Shown: positions 33,755 to 41,967 of the stretch, in pieces | Layout: each line of letters starts with the position of its first letter | Position numbering within the stretch: the stretch's first letter is position 1 | Assembly (NCBI RefSeq): GCF_029626265.1 | Contig: NZ_JARUBN010000001.1 | Location: forward strand, 1,612,001-1,676,000 | Direction: 5' to 3' | Source of the DNA: Micromonospora sp. WMMD1102 | Lineage (GTDB): Bacteria; Actinomycetota; Actinomycetes; Mycobacteriales; Micromonosporaceae | Length of the DNA: 64,000 nt | The notes under the pieces: generated by a model | The model's input: only the letters and a program-made list of their open reading frames with translations | Databases searched by the model: none | What the model was told of the DNA's origin: nothing | Made by a program: the position numbers and the translations under genes

Positions 33755-34537
33755 CTAGTGGGTCAGGATCTTCGACAGGAAGTCCTTGGCCCGCTCGCTG
33801 CGCGGGTTGCCGAAGAACTCGTCCGGCGGCGCGTCCTCGACGAGCTGGCCGTCGGCCATGAAGATGACCCGCCTGGCGGCGTGCCGGGCGAAGCCCATCT
33901 CGTGGGTGACCACGACCATCGTCATGCCGTCGTTGGCCAGCGAGGTCATCACCTCCAGCACCTCGCCGACCATCTCCGGGTCCAGCGCGCTGGTGGGCTC
34001 GTCGAAGAGCATCGCCTTCGGCTGCATGGCCAGGGCCCGGGCGATGGCGGCCCGTTGCTGCTGCCCGCCGGAGAGCTGGGCGGGATATTTCTCCGCCTGG
34101 CTGGCGATGCCGACCCGCTCCAGCAACTGCATCGCACGGTCCCGGGCGGCGGTCGGCTTCTCCTTGCGGACCTTGATCGGGCCGAGGGTCACGTTGTCCA
34201 GGATGCTCTTGTGGGCGAAGAGGTTGAACGACTGGAAGACCATGCCGACCTCGCTGCGCAGCCGGGCCAGCGCCCGACCCTCGGCCGGCAGCGGCTGGCC
34301 GTCGAACGTGATCGTCCCGGAGTTGATCGGCTCCAGCCGGTTGATCGCCCGGCACAGGGTCGACTTCCCGGAGCCGGACGGGCCGATGACCACGACGACC
34401 TCGCCCCGGTGCACGGAGAGGTCGACGTCCTGCAACACGTGCAGCGGGCCGAACCACTTGTTGACCCCGTCAAGCCTGATGAGCGGCTGGTCGGTCGTCG
34501 CACCGGCCACTTCGCCCGCCTCGCTCCGCTCGGTCAT
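33755..34537 (-). CDS. gluA: Glutamate ABC transporter ATPase GluA
   Basis: 260-residue ABC ATPase. Walker [11 protein letters not shown]-loop [12 protein letters not shown], signature [15 protein letters not shown], Walker [15 protein letters not shown] and the switch His in [11 protein letters not shown] are all present. The ATG at 34537 has GGTGGGGG upstream; an ATG at 34558 is an alternative. First gene of gluABCD. Energises glutamate import. Confidence 0.92.
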   Translation of the reverse strand: MTERSEAGEVAGATTDQPLIRLDGVNKWFGPLHVLQDVDLSVHRGEVVVVIGPSGSGKSTLCRAINRLEPINSGTITFDGQPLPAEGRALARLRSEVGMVFQSFNLFAHKSILDNVTLGPIKVRKEKPTAARDRAMQLLERVGIASQAEKYPAQLSGGQQQRAAIARALAMQPKAMLFDEPTSALDPEMVGEVLEVMTSLANDGMTMVVVTHEMGFARHAARRVIFMADGQLVEDAPPDEFFGNPRSERAKDFLSKILTH

Positions 34538-34683
34538 GCCCCCACCTGTCTCGTCCATGAGCTGTCGCACCGGATTCAGGCCGAATCGGTTACGCAACTG
34601 TAGGGGACCTGACGTGCTGGAATGTAATCGAGTTCATCACGGGGCGATAACAGCAGGGCTGGTGATCCTCACCATCCGTCAAC

Positions 34684-34711
34684 GAGATGTGACTGTGAGT
34701 AGTTACATCTC
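34684..34711. repeat. Inverted repeat downstream of the tRNA-Sec gene
   Basis: Arms GAGATGTGACT and AGTTACATCTC pair with one mismatch around GTGAGT. It lies 60 bases past the 3' end of the tRNA gene and upstream of gluA. It may end the tRNA transcript or act as an operator for gluA. Confidence 0.45.
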
Positions 34712-34771
34712 ATCGGTCCGCTGCTCGGGCGGGACCCGAACCGGGCGAGCGGTCCGTGCGGGGAGGAAAGC

Positions 34772-34867
34772 TGGCGGAGGCGTACGGGAATCGAACCCGC
34801 CCGACCGAGCTGCTCGGCCGCATCGGTGTTGAAGACCGTGAGGACCACCAGGCGCCTGCCCGCCTCC
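34772..34867 (-). tRNA. selC: tRNA-Sec (anticodon UCA)
   Basis: 96-base minus-strand tRNA with an encoded CCA end (34774-34772). The acceptor stem GGAGGCG pairs with CGCCTCC, the discriminator is G, and the anticodon loop reads CTTCAAC with UCA at 34832-34830. A long variable arm (GGCCGAG / CTCGGTC) and the T-arm CGGGTTCGATTCCCG are present. The length, long extra arm and UCA anticodon identify the selenocysteine tRNA, which is charged with Ser and converted by SelA. No selABD gene is in this window. Confidence 0.93.
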
Positions 34868-35145
34868 GAGGCCAGCGGCGTTGTTTCGCCCCTGATCGTA
34901 GGCGGTGCGCCGTTTCCGGTGTTCCGCCGGGTCTGCCATAACTCCCCCGCTTGGCGGTCAGATCGTCTGCCCGCACGGGCGCCCGGTCCACCTGGAGCCT
35001 GCGACTGTTCCGCGGGGGCGCGGACCGTGCTGGATTGCGGAATCACGCAACGAATTCTTTGATGATCTTGCGGAATGCAGACATCGTCGTACTCACGTGC
35101 TTGTATCGCTGCGTACCAGGTCTGTCGGTTCGGGGGAGGGCGTAG

Positions 35146-36195
35146 ATGACAGGCAGGAGAGCGGGGGTGCTCACGATCGGAAGGGCCGTACCGGCGCTGG
35201 TTCGCTGGGGGGTCTCGGCGGACGCCGATCTGGTGTACCGATGTCTGCTGACCTTCGGGCCACAAGCCGCCGGTGAAGTCGCGGTAGAGCTTGGTTTGGG
35301 GGTACGGAGGATCCGGACCGCGCTGGACGAGTTGCTGGCCGTCGACATCGTCAAGGTGGAGCGCGAGCCGTCGGGGCACGGCGCGGACGCCTCGGTCTGG
35401 CGGGCACGGCCCGCAGCTGCGGTGGTGACGACCCTGCGGCGCCAAGCGCTCCGGCGTGCCGCTGCGGCTACCGGCGGCACTGTTGGGCCATCTGAGCGGG
35501 TCGCGCTCTCGGCGAGGCACCTGCCGGACCGCGAGTCGCGCCGCCGGCGCATCGCCGAGTTGGCCGCCCTGGAGCGGATCGAGCATCTGTCGATGCAGCC
35601 CGAGCAGGTTTTCAGCACGGACGAGTTGACGGTCGGAGCGCCGCTGGATGTCGCGGCCCTGCGTCGCGGCGTGCGAATGCGCACGCTGAGCCGCCCGCCC
35701 GCGGACGGGGACCGCTCGGCGCAGCATGCGGTCGAGTTCGGCCGGCTCGGCGGCGAGTACCGGGAGGCGGCGCGGCTTCCGCAGAAACTCATGATCTTCG
35801 ACCGACGCGTGGCACTGCTCGCCGTCGATCCTTTTGACCTGGATCGCGGCACATGGGAGATCGTCGACCACGCTGCGGTCGATTCGCTTGTCAGACTGTT
35901 CATCCGGCACTGGAGCAACGCGGTGGACCCTAGCCGAAACGGAGTGCCTGCAATCGTGTTGACATCACGCGAGAACGCGATCGTCGCACTGCTCGCCAAG
36001 GGATACACCGATGCCGCCTCCGCGCAGGAGATGGGCATCTCCACCCGTTCGCTCACCTACACCCTGAGGGCGTTGATGGACCGCCTCGGTGTCGACAACC
36101 GCTTCCAGTTGGGCCTCGCGCTCGGCGCACTGAACGTGGCGACGCCATCCGTTTCGTCCGCACCCACCGACAGCATCGATGGGAAGAACCGATGA
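35146..36195 (+). CDS. TrmB-like/LuxR-type transcriptional regulator
   Basis: 349 residues. An N-terminal winged helix of TrmB type covers about 20-90 (LVYRCLLTFGPQAAGEVAVE). A middle sensor-like region with a PLD-like arrangement covers about 130-270 (LPQKLMIFDRRVALLAVDP). A C-terminal LuxR helix-turn-helix covers about 280-340 (LTSRENAIVALLAKGYTDAAS, LMDRLGVDNRFQLG). This architecture is frequent in actinomycetes, often beside genes for secreted or specialised products. The ATG has a GGGGGAGG nearby. It overlaps the secreted-protein gene by ATGA, so they form an operon next to the tRNA-Sec gene. Confidence 0.75.
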   Translation: MTGRRAGVLTIGRAVPALVRWGVSADADLVYRCLLTFGPQAAGEVAVELGLGVRRIRTALDELLAVDIVKVEREPSGHGADASVWRARPAAAVVTTLRRQALRRAAAATGGTVGPSERVALSARHLPDRESRRRRIAELAALERIEHLSMQPEQVFSTDELTVGAPLDVAALRRGVRMRTLSRPPADGDRSAQHAVEFGRLGGEYREAARLPQKLMIFDRRVALLAVDPFDLDRGTWEIVDHAAVDSLVRLFIRHWSNAVDPSRNGVPAIVLTSRENAIVALLAKGYTDAASAQEMGISTRSLTYTLRALMDRLGVDNRFQLGLALGALNVATPSVSSAPTDSIDGKNR

Positions 36196-36692
36196 AATAC
36201 CTGGCTGTGCTGACCGCCGCGTTCGTCGCGATCTTCGGCGCCGGTGCATCCGCTGCGGCGGACGGCGGATGGCTGCGCGTTCCGTGCTTCTCCGGGGCCA
36301 TCGAGCAGACGCAGGTCACCGACGGCGACTATCTCACCCTGACCGGATATCTGGACTGCGACGTGCCGGACAGCAGCCTCGAAGCGCGGTGGGGATACGC
36401 CGTCTTCATCGGGAGTCTCCCCTACGGCTCCCTCAACGACACGGACCTGCGGGCGTACTCCTATGAGGGCAGGACGGCGTTCTCCGACAGGATGCGCGTG
36501 GACAGGCTCCTGGAGCTGGGAATCTGCGTCGTCACGGACTACGAGGTGCGTATCGCGTGTGTCGAAGTCACCCGGAAGAGCGCGACATCACCGATGCTGG
36601 TGTGGCCCACGCCCGTCGACGACGAACTCGTCGACCGGCCGTTCCAACGGCGGGGGGACGGCGCTCCCAACCCGATCTGCGGCCATTGCTAG
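36192..36692 (+). CDS. Small secreted cysteine-rich protein
   Basis: 166 residues, function not recognised. Residues 1-24 are a Sec signal peptide ending GASAAADG. The mature part has six cysteines (VPCFSG, LDCDVP, GICVVT, IACVEV and the final ICGHC), enough for three disulfides. Strand-rich pattern suggests a small beta domain. The ATG overlaps the regulator stop. Codon third-position GC is lower than in housekeeping neighbours, which may point to transfer. Confidence 0.7.
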   Translation: MKYLAVLTAAFVAIFGAGASAAADGGWLRVPCFSGAIEQTQVTDGDYLTLTGYLDCDVPDSSLEARWGYAVFIGSLPYGSLNDTDLRAYSYEGRTAFSDRMRVDRLLELGICVVTDYEVRIACVEVTRKSATSPMLVWPTPVDDELVDRPFQRRGDGAPNPICGHC

Positions 36693-36733
36693 TCCCCTCT
36701 CAGGACGCCACGACCGTGCCGAACCAGCACCGC

Positions 36734-36802
36734 CGCCATCCCACGACGAGGGACCGCCGACCGGTCCGGCTTGACCGGTCAGCGGTCCCTCGTCGGATGG
36801 CG
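36734..36802. terminator. Long hairpin between convergent genes
   Basis: CGACGAGGGACCGC (36744-36757) pairs exactly with GCGGTCCCTCGTCG (36782-36795). The stem extends outwards with CGCCATCC and GGATGGCG and inwards with GACCGGTC on both sides. It lies between the secreted-protein gene and the end of nrdB, and can serve both strands. Confidence 0.8.
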
Positions 36803-36812
36803 TGGTCCTCGA

Positions 36813-37871
36813 TCAGAAGTCGTCGTCGAAGCTGACCGAGCCGGTCACCCCGACCTGGTAGGCCGAGACCCGCCGCTCGAAGAAGTTCGACAGTTCTTGG
36901 ACGTCCTGCAACTCCATGAACGCGAACGGATTGCGGCTGCCGTAGCTGGGCTCGATGCCGAGTACGGCCAGCCGGCGGTCGGCGACGTGCTGGAGGTACT
37001 CGCGCATGTCGGCAAGCGACATACCGGAGACGCCCTGTTCGAGCAGGTCCTCGGCGAACTGGACCTCGCATTCCACCGCCTCGGCCAGCATCTGCCGGAC
37101 CTGCTGTTCCAGCTCGGCGTCGAACAGCTCCGGCTCCTCGGCGCGTACGGTCTGCACCACGTCGAAGGCGAACGCCATGTGCATGGACTCGTCCCGGAAC
37201 ACCCAGTTGGTGCCGGAGGCGAGCCCGTGCAGCACTCCCCGGGAGCGCAGGAAGTAGACGTACGCGAAGGCGCCGTAGAAGAACAGCCCTTCGATGCAGG
37301 CGGCGAAGCAGATCAGGTTGAGCAGGAACGCCCGCCGGTCCGCCCGGGTCCGCAGTTCGCGCAGCTCGAAGATGGACTCGATCCACCTGAAGCAGAACTC
37401 GGCCTTGCGGGCGATCGACGGGATGTTCTCCACCGCCGCGAATGCCGCGAACCGCTCCCGCTCGTCCGGGACGTACGTGTCGAGCAGGTTCAGGTAGAAC
37501 TGGACGTGCACCGCCTCCTCGAAGAGTTGCCGGGAGAGGTAGAGCCGGCCCTCCGGGGAGTTGACGTGCTGGTAGAGGTTCAGCACCAGGTTGTTGGCCA
37601 CGATGGTGTCGCCGGTGGCGAAGAACGCGACAAGCCGGGAGACCAGGTGCTGCTCGGCGGGGGAGAGCCGGGCCAGGTCGGCGAGGTCGGAGTGCAGGTC
37701 GACCTCCTCGACGGTCCAGGTGTTCTTGATCGCGTCCTTGAACCGGTCGAAGAACTGCGGGTAGCGCATCGGTCGCAGCGTCAGGTCCATCCCCGGGTCG
37801 AGCAGCATCCGCCGCTCAGCGGAGCCGGTACTGCTGCTGGTACTGGTACGGAGATCGGGAGTGGTGGTCAC
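36813..37871 (-). CDS. nrdB: Class Ia ribonucleotide reductase, small (radical) subunit
   Basis: 352 residues, R2 fold. Iron ligands correspond to D88, E119 and H122, with a later DESMHM supplying the Glu-x-x-His pair. The radical tyrosine is Y126 (four after H122, in VHVQFY), so this is a tyrosyl-radical enzyme rather than the Phe-type class Ic. The C-terminus SVSFDDDF is the tail that docks on NrdA. The GTG start overlaps the nrdA stop (GTGA). It makes dNTPs together with NrdA under oxygen. Confidence 0.93.
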   Translation of the reverse strand: MTTTPDLRTSTSSSTGSAERRMLLDPGMDLTLRPMRYPQFFDRFKDAIKNTWTVEEVDLHSDLADLARLSPAEQHLVSRLVAFFATGDTIVANNLVLNLYQHVNSPEGRLYLSRQLFEEAVHVQFYLNLLDTYVPDERERFAAFAAVENIPSIARKAEFCFRWIESIFELRELRTRADRRAFLLNLICFAACIEGLFFYGAFAYVYFLRSRGVLHGLASGTNWVFRDESMHMAFAFDVVQTVRAEEPELFDAELEQQVRQMLAEAVECEVQFAEDLLEQGVSGMSLADMREYLQHVADRRLAVLGIEPSYGSRNPFAFMELQDVQELSNFFERRVSAYQVGVTGSVSFDDDF

Positions 37872-40342
37872 TGGCAGGCCTCGCAGCTCTCGGGGTTTTT
37901 CAGGGAACAGGCCAGCGCCTCGTCCTCAGTCACGGTCACCAGGGGCTTGACGACCGGGGTGACGGCGACGGTGGCCTGCTGGATGCGGGTGGCGGGTCGG
38001 GAACGCAGGTAGTAGGTGGTCTTCAGCCCGGACTTCCAGGCGTGCAGGTACATCGAGGAGAGCTTGCCGATGGTCGGCGCGCTCATGAACAGGTTCAGCG
38101 ACTGCGACTGGTCGACGTAGGGCGCGCGGGCGGCGGCCAGGTCGACAAGCGCCCGCTGCGGCAGCTCCCAGGCGGTGCGGAACAGCTCCCGTACCTCCGG
38201 CGGCAGTTCGGAGATGCCCTGCACCGAGCCCTCGGCCCGCTTGATCTGGTCGCGGATCGGCGCCGTCCAGAGTCCGCGCGCCTTCAGCTCGCGTACCAGA
38301 TAGGTGTTGATCTGGAGGAACTCCCCGGACATCGTCTCGCGCTTGAACAGGTTGGAGACCTGCGGCTCGATGCACTCGTAGCAGCCGGCGATCGAGGCGA
38401 TCGTCGCCGTCGGGGCGATCGCGACCAGCAGCGAGTTGCGCAGGCCGTGCGCGGCGATCGTCGACCGCAGCGCGGCCCACCGCTCCGCCTGGGCCGGCTC
38501 CGCGCCGCACAGGTCCGGGTGCAGCTCACCCCGGGCCGCCCGGGTCTGTGGGTACGCCGGATGCGGACCGAACCGCTCGGCCAACCCGGCCGAGGTCTCC
38601 AACGCGGTCAGGAAGATCTCCTCCTGTACCCGGGTCGACAGCTCCCGGGCCGGCGCCGAGTCGAACGGCAGCCGAAGTGTGAAGAACGCGTCCTGCAAGC
38701 CCATCAGCCCGAGCCCGACCGGCCGCCAGCGGGGGTTCGACGCCGCCGCCTGCGCCGCCGGGTAGTAGTTGATGTCGATCACCCGGTCCAGGAACACCAC
38801 CGCCGTGCGTACGGTGTCGCGCAGCTTCGCCCAGTCGACCCCGTCGGCGGTGACGTGCGCGGCCAGGTTGACCGAGCCGAGGTTGCAGACCGCGGTCTCG
38901 GTGTCGCTGTTGACCTCCAGGATCTCGGTGCAGAGATTCGACAGGTGGATGGTGTTGCCCGGCTCGCCGGTCTGGTTGGAGAGCCGGTTCGAGGCGTCCT
39001 TGAACGTCATCCACCCGTTGCCGGTCTGCGCCAGGGTGCGCATCATCCGCCCGTACAGTTCCCTGGCCCGCACGGTCCGGACGGCCTTCTTCTCGGCCGC
39101 CCGGTACGCCTCGTCGAAGGTGTCCCCGAACAGGTCGGGCAGCTCGGGCGCGTCGGACGGGTCGATCAGCGACCAGTCGCCGTCGGCCTCGACCCGACGC
39201 ATGAACTCGTCCGGGATCCAGTTCGCCAGGTTCAGGTTGTGGGTACGCCGGGCCTCCTCGCCGGTGTTGTCCCGCAGCTCCAGGAACTCCTCGACGTCCG
39301 GATGCCACGGCTCCAGGTAGACGCAGGCCGCACCCTTGCGCCGGCCACCCTGGTTCACCGCCGCCACACCCGCGTCGAGCGTCTTGAGGAACGGCACGAT
39401 CCCGTTCGACCGGCCGTTGGTGCCCCGGATCAGCGCGCCCCGGCCCCGTACCCGGGACCAGGAGATGCCGATGCCACCGGAGAACTTGGACAGCTTCGCC
39501 ACCTGGTGGTAACGCTCGTAGATCGAGTCCAGCTCGTCCCTCGGCGAGTCGACCAGGAAACAGGACGACATCTGGGTGTGCCGGGTGCCGGAGTTGAACA
39601 GCGTCGGCGAACTCGGCAGGTAGGCCAGCGACGACATCAGCCGGTAGAACCCGATCGCCTCGCCCGGCGTCCGGGACAGTCCGCAGGCGACCCGCAACAG
39701 CCAGTGCTGCGGCGTCTCCACCACCAGTCGGGTCTCCGGATGCCGCAGCAGGTAACGGTCGGCGACGGTACGCAGCCCGAAGTACTCGAACCGCCGGTCA
39801 CCGTCCGGGTCGACGGCGTCGTCGAGCTTGCGGGCGTTTCGGGCCACGAACGCGGCCGTGTCGTCGCCGATCAGGCCCAGACCGTGCGCGTACCGGATGG
39901 ACTGGCTGAAGCTGGCCACCCCCTGACCGCGTACCTCCTTGTCGACGAACGCGGCCAGCAACCGGGCCGCCAGTCTCGAGTACTGCGGCTCCGTGCCGAT
40001 GAGTTCCGCCGCCGTCTGGATCGAGAGCCTGTCCAGTTCGGCGGTGGTCGCCCCGTCGTACAGCCCGCTTATCGTCTTCGTCGCCACCCGTAGCGGATCG
40101 ACCTCGTCCAGGTCGTCGACCCAGCGCTCCACGGCCCGGACGATCTTGTTGACGTCCACCGACTCCAGGTCGCCGTTCCGCTTGCGGACCCGCATGACCT
40201 GCCGGCGCTGCTCCGGCACCGCGGCCGGCTCCGGCACCGCGGCCGGCTCCGGCACCGCGGCCTGCCCCGGCCCAGTTGCATCCTGGTCCGGCCCACCCGC
40301 AGCCTGCTCCGGCGCCGCGGTCTGCTCGTGCGCGACCGTCAT
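37868..40342 (-). CDS. nrdA: Class Ia ribonucleotide reductase, large subunit
   Basis: 824 residues. A Pro/Glu/Ala leader with AAVPEP repeats (about 20-48) precedes an ATP-cone (VMRVRKRNGDLESVDVNKIV). The catalytic region has SSCFLVD, NLCTEILEV (radical Cys and Glu), ETAVCNLGSVNL, and the phosphate loop IAPTATIASIAGC. The C-terminus is ESCEACQ, the swinging dithiol. The ATG at 40342 has GGAGAGG upstream. It is read from a cobalamin riboswitch, so B12 should shut it off when NrdJ can work. Confidence 0.95.
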   Translation of the reverse strand: MTVAHEQTAAPEQAAGGPDQDATGPGQAAVPEPAAVPEPAAVPEQRRQVMRVRKRNGDLESVDVNKIVRAVERWVDDLDEVDPLRVATKTISGLYDGATTAELDRLSIQTAAELIGTEPQYSRLAARLLAAFVDKEVRGQGVASFSQSIRYAHGLGLIGDDTAAFVARNARKLDDAVDPDGDRRFEYFGLRTVADRYLLRHPETRLVVETPQHWLLRVACGLSRTPGEAIGFYRLMSSLAYLPSSPTLFNSGTRHTQMSSCFLVDSPRDELDSIYERYHQVAKLSKFSGGIGISWSRVRGRGALIRGTNGRSNGIVPFLKTLDAGVAAVNQGGRRKGAACVYLEPWHPDVEEFLELRDNTGEEARRTHNLNLANWIPDEFMRRVEADGDWSLIDPSDAPELPDLFGDTFDEAYRAAEKKAVRTVRARELYGRMMRTLAQTGNGWMTFKDASNRLSNQTGEPGNTIHLSNLCTEILEVNSDTETAVCNLGSVNLAAHVTADGVDWAKLRDTVRTAVVFLDRVIDINYYPAAQAAASNPRWRPVGLGLMGLQDAFFTLRLPFDSAPARELSTRVQEEIFLTALETSAGLAERFGPHPAYPQTRAARGELHPDLCGAEPAQAERWAALRSTIAAHGLRNSLLVAIAPTATIASIAGCYECIEPQVSNLFKRETMSGEFLQINTYLVRELKARGLWTAPIRDQIKRAEGSVQGISELPPEVRELFRTAWELPQRALVDLAAARAPYVDQSQSLNLFMSAPTIGKLSSMYLHAWKSGLKTTYYLRSRPATRIQQATVAVTPVVKPLVTVTEDEALACSLKNPESCEACQ
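40211..40262 (-). repeat. 18-bp tandem repeat in the nrdA N-terminal leader
   Basis: The + strand unit CTCCGGCACCGCGGCCGG occurs twice in full and a third time for 16 bases. It encodes PAAVPE units in NrdA, upstream of the ATP-cone. In-frame copy changes would only alter a flexible leader. Confidence 0.85.
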
Positions 40343-40393
40343 GGCCCTCTCCTCACGCCTCGCCCGAGGTCGTCGAGCGCGCGGGAGGACGCC

Positions 40394-40423
40394 GCCGGCC
40401 CGCGGCGAACAACCGCGGCCGGC
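40394..40423 (-). promoter_or_regulatory. Candidate expression-platform hairpin
   Basis: GCCGGCCCGCGG and CCGCGGCCGGC pair with one bulge around CGAACAA, between the riboswitch and the nrdA ribosome site. It could be the B12-responsive terminator or a stem that controls access to the start. No U-run is seen on the minus strand. Confidence 0.4.
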
Positions 40424-40477
40424 TCCGGCGTCGGCCGTCCCGCGCGGCCTTCGACCGCCGCACACCGGTCGGCGTAC

Positions 40478-40660
40478 GGCGCGCTGGCAGGTCTTCGGAC
40501 TCGTGGGCAGGACGCCGGGGCGTCGCCTACTGGCCGTCGCTTCCCGGACCGGCTGGTCCAGTGCTTGGTTGACGGCGGTCGTTCCCACTCACCGCTGCGG
40601 GGCAGTCCCGGACTTCCACCGGGTTCCCTGTTGTCTCGACCGACCAGTCAGGACGGCCGA
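40478..40660 (-). ncRNA. Cobalamin riboswitch controlling nrdAB
   Basis: On the minus strand the conserved core reads AGGGAACCCGGTGGAAGTCC then GGGACTGCCCCGCAGCGGTG, followed by AAGCACTGG and near the 3' end GTCCGAAGACCTGCCAGC. These are the standard boxes of the adenosylcobalamin riboswitch in order and spacing. It ends about 135 bases before the nrdA start. Cobalamin binding should reduce nrdAB expression, as known in Streptomyces. Confidence 0.93.
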
Positions 40661-40934
40661 ACCAGCTGCGGGAAACACCATATCTGGGTGGGATGGGAGA
40701 TGGGCAACACCAGATGGTGTGTCGGGCGTGTCGTGGATCCCAGCAGTCGTGTCCCCGGTCGACAGTCGGACCGGAAACCCGGCCCCGGCGTCATCCAGGT
40801 CGGAGCGTTGGCGAGCAGCCGGGCCCGGAGGATGGTCGGTCCGGAACTGTCCGGTGCCCGACCGGGCTGGCCGAACAGGCCACGCTGGGTGAGCGCCACC
40901 GGCGAGGCCGCACCGGAACGAGGTGCTGCTCCGA

Positions 40935-40950
40935 CTACAATAGGTAGTCA
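40935..40950 (-). promoter_or_regulatory. Possible NrdR box upstream of nrdAB
   Basis: Minus strand TGACTACCTATTGTAG keeps seven of the eight fixed positions of the NrdR box. It also forms a GACTAC / GTAGTC inverted repeat. I could not find a second box at the usual 31-32 base spacing, so confidence is low. It lies about 275 bases upstream of the riboswitch start, which is far but possible. The rest of 40661-41133 shows no gene. Confidence 0.35.
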
Positions 40951-41133
40951 AGGCTCGTCTATTTCGGCGGATATGGTCACAGACCGGTAACTTAGCCGCT
41001 CTCGGCCCGGTGTGCCCGGCACCATCGTGGGTGAGGCCGTTACACCCAGACACCAGGGGTGATCCGGCCCGACGGGGGATGCCCGAGGTGAGACCGGCAT
41101 CCAGCCACGAACGATTACGGCGAGGAGGCGGCA

Positions 41134-41616
41134 ATGATCGAGCTGTGGAACTGGAGGACGGAGAGGCGCGTCGCCGCCTCGGAGATCCGCCGCGCGCTTG
41201 CCGACGCGCTCGACGTACCGGTGCTGCCGTTCGGCGGGGTCGACCCGGCTCGGGTGCCGTCCGGCGCGCTGCTTGTCGACGTCTGGCACCGTCGCGGGGA
41301 CTTTCCGACCTCCGTCGACTGCTACGGGGTGCCGGCAGGGCTGCCGGAGGTGGGCGCCGTCGCGGCGTTCGCCCGGCGGCTGGGCCGGGCCTGCCTGCTG
41401 CCGGACGACACCCTCGACGCCGGACGGCACCTGCTGGTGGCGGCGGACGGCACGATACGACCGGTGCACCACGACGTGCGGGAGGACGAGGACGGCGAAG
41501 TCCTCTCCGAGCAGCGGCTCTGCACCGTGCTCAGCCCGCGCTGCCGGGGCTGGTCGCCCTGCCAGCGGTCGCGTTGGACCCCGGACTCGGTGATCCCGGC
41601 CCTCGCCGCCGCCTGA
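41134..41616 (+). CDS. Hypothetical protein, 160 aa
   Basis: Unrecognised soluble protein starting MIELWNWRTERRV after a strong GAGGAGGCGGC site. It has mixed alpha/beta character with several well-bounded hydrophobic strands (GALLVDVWHR, ACLLPDD, HLLVAADG), three cysteines towards the end (LCTVL, PRCRG, SPCQR), and no signal or membrane helix. It stands alone, divergent from nrdAB and convergent with the DUF2277 gene 23 bases away. Confidence 0.65.
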   Translation: MIELWNWRTERRVAASEIRRALADALDVPVLPFGGVDPARVPSGALLVDVWHRRGDFPTSVDCYGVPAGLPEVGAVAAFARRLGRACLLPDDTLDAGRHLLVAADGTIRPVHHDVREDEDGEVLSEQRLCTVLSPRCRGWSPCQRSRWTPDSVIPALAAA

Positions 41617-41639
41617 CCGCCGACCGGGTCGCCCGGTCG

Positions 41640-41885
41640 TTAGCCTGCGGCCCGCTCGGTCGGCGTCGGTCGGCCGGGGCCGCCCTTCACCACGAGCTGG
41701 TCGAGCAGGGTCCGGGTCGCCTCGGCCACCGTGGCCACCGCGGCGTCGAAGGCCGCCGCGTTGTGCGCGGCCGGGGCCCGGAACCCGGAGATCTTGCGGA
41801 CGTACTGCAACGCCGCCGCCTCGATGTCCGTCTCGGTGACGACCTCGGCGTACGGCTGGCGAAGGGTCTTGATGCTCCGGCACAT
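41640..41885 (-). CDS. DUF2277 protein
   Basis: 81 residues beginning [11 protein letters not shown], the characteristic start of DUF2277 (MCRNI-type), followed by [12 protein letters not shown] and [13 protein letters not shown]. Function unknown. The ATG follows GGAAGGTAGCGCC. It is divergent from miaB. Confidence 0.85.
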   Translation of the reverse strand: MCRSIKTLRQPYAEVVTETDIEAAALQYVRKISGFRAPAAHNAAAFDAAVATVAEATRTLLDQLVVKGGPGRPTPTERAAG

Positions 41886-41967
41886 GGCGCTACCTTCCCG
41901 TCGGGGCAGGGGTGGACGTCCCGGGGGGATCGGGCTTCCCGGGTCCTGCGGATACTCTGTCACTGTC

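Noticed and set aside
34772..36692. Integrated genomic island at the tRNA-Sec gene
   Set aside because: No integrase and no second copy of the tRNA 3' end was found within the window, so only a hint of transfer remains.
40661..41133. A second NrdR box or small gene upstream of nrdAB
   Set aside because: Best second match at the right spacing keeps under half the fixed positions, and no ORF here has a ribosome site with coding bias.
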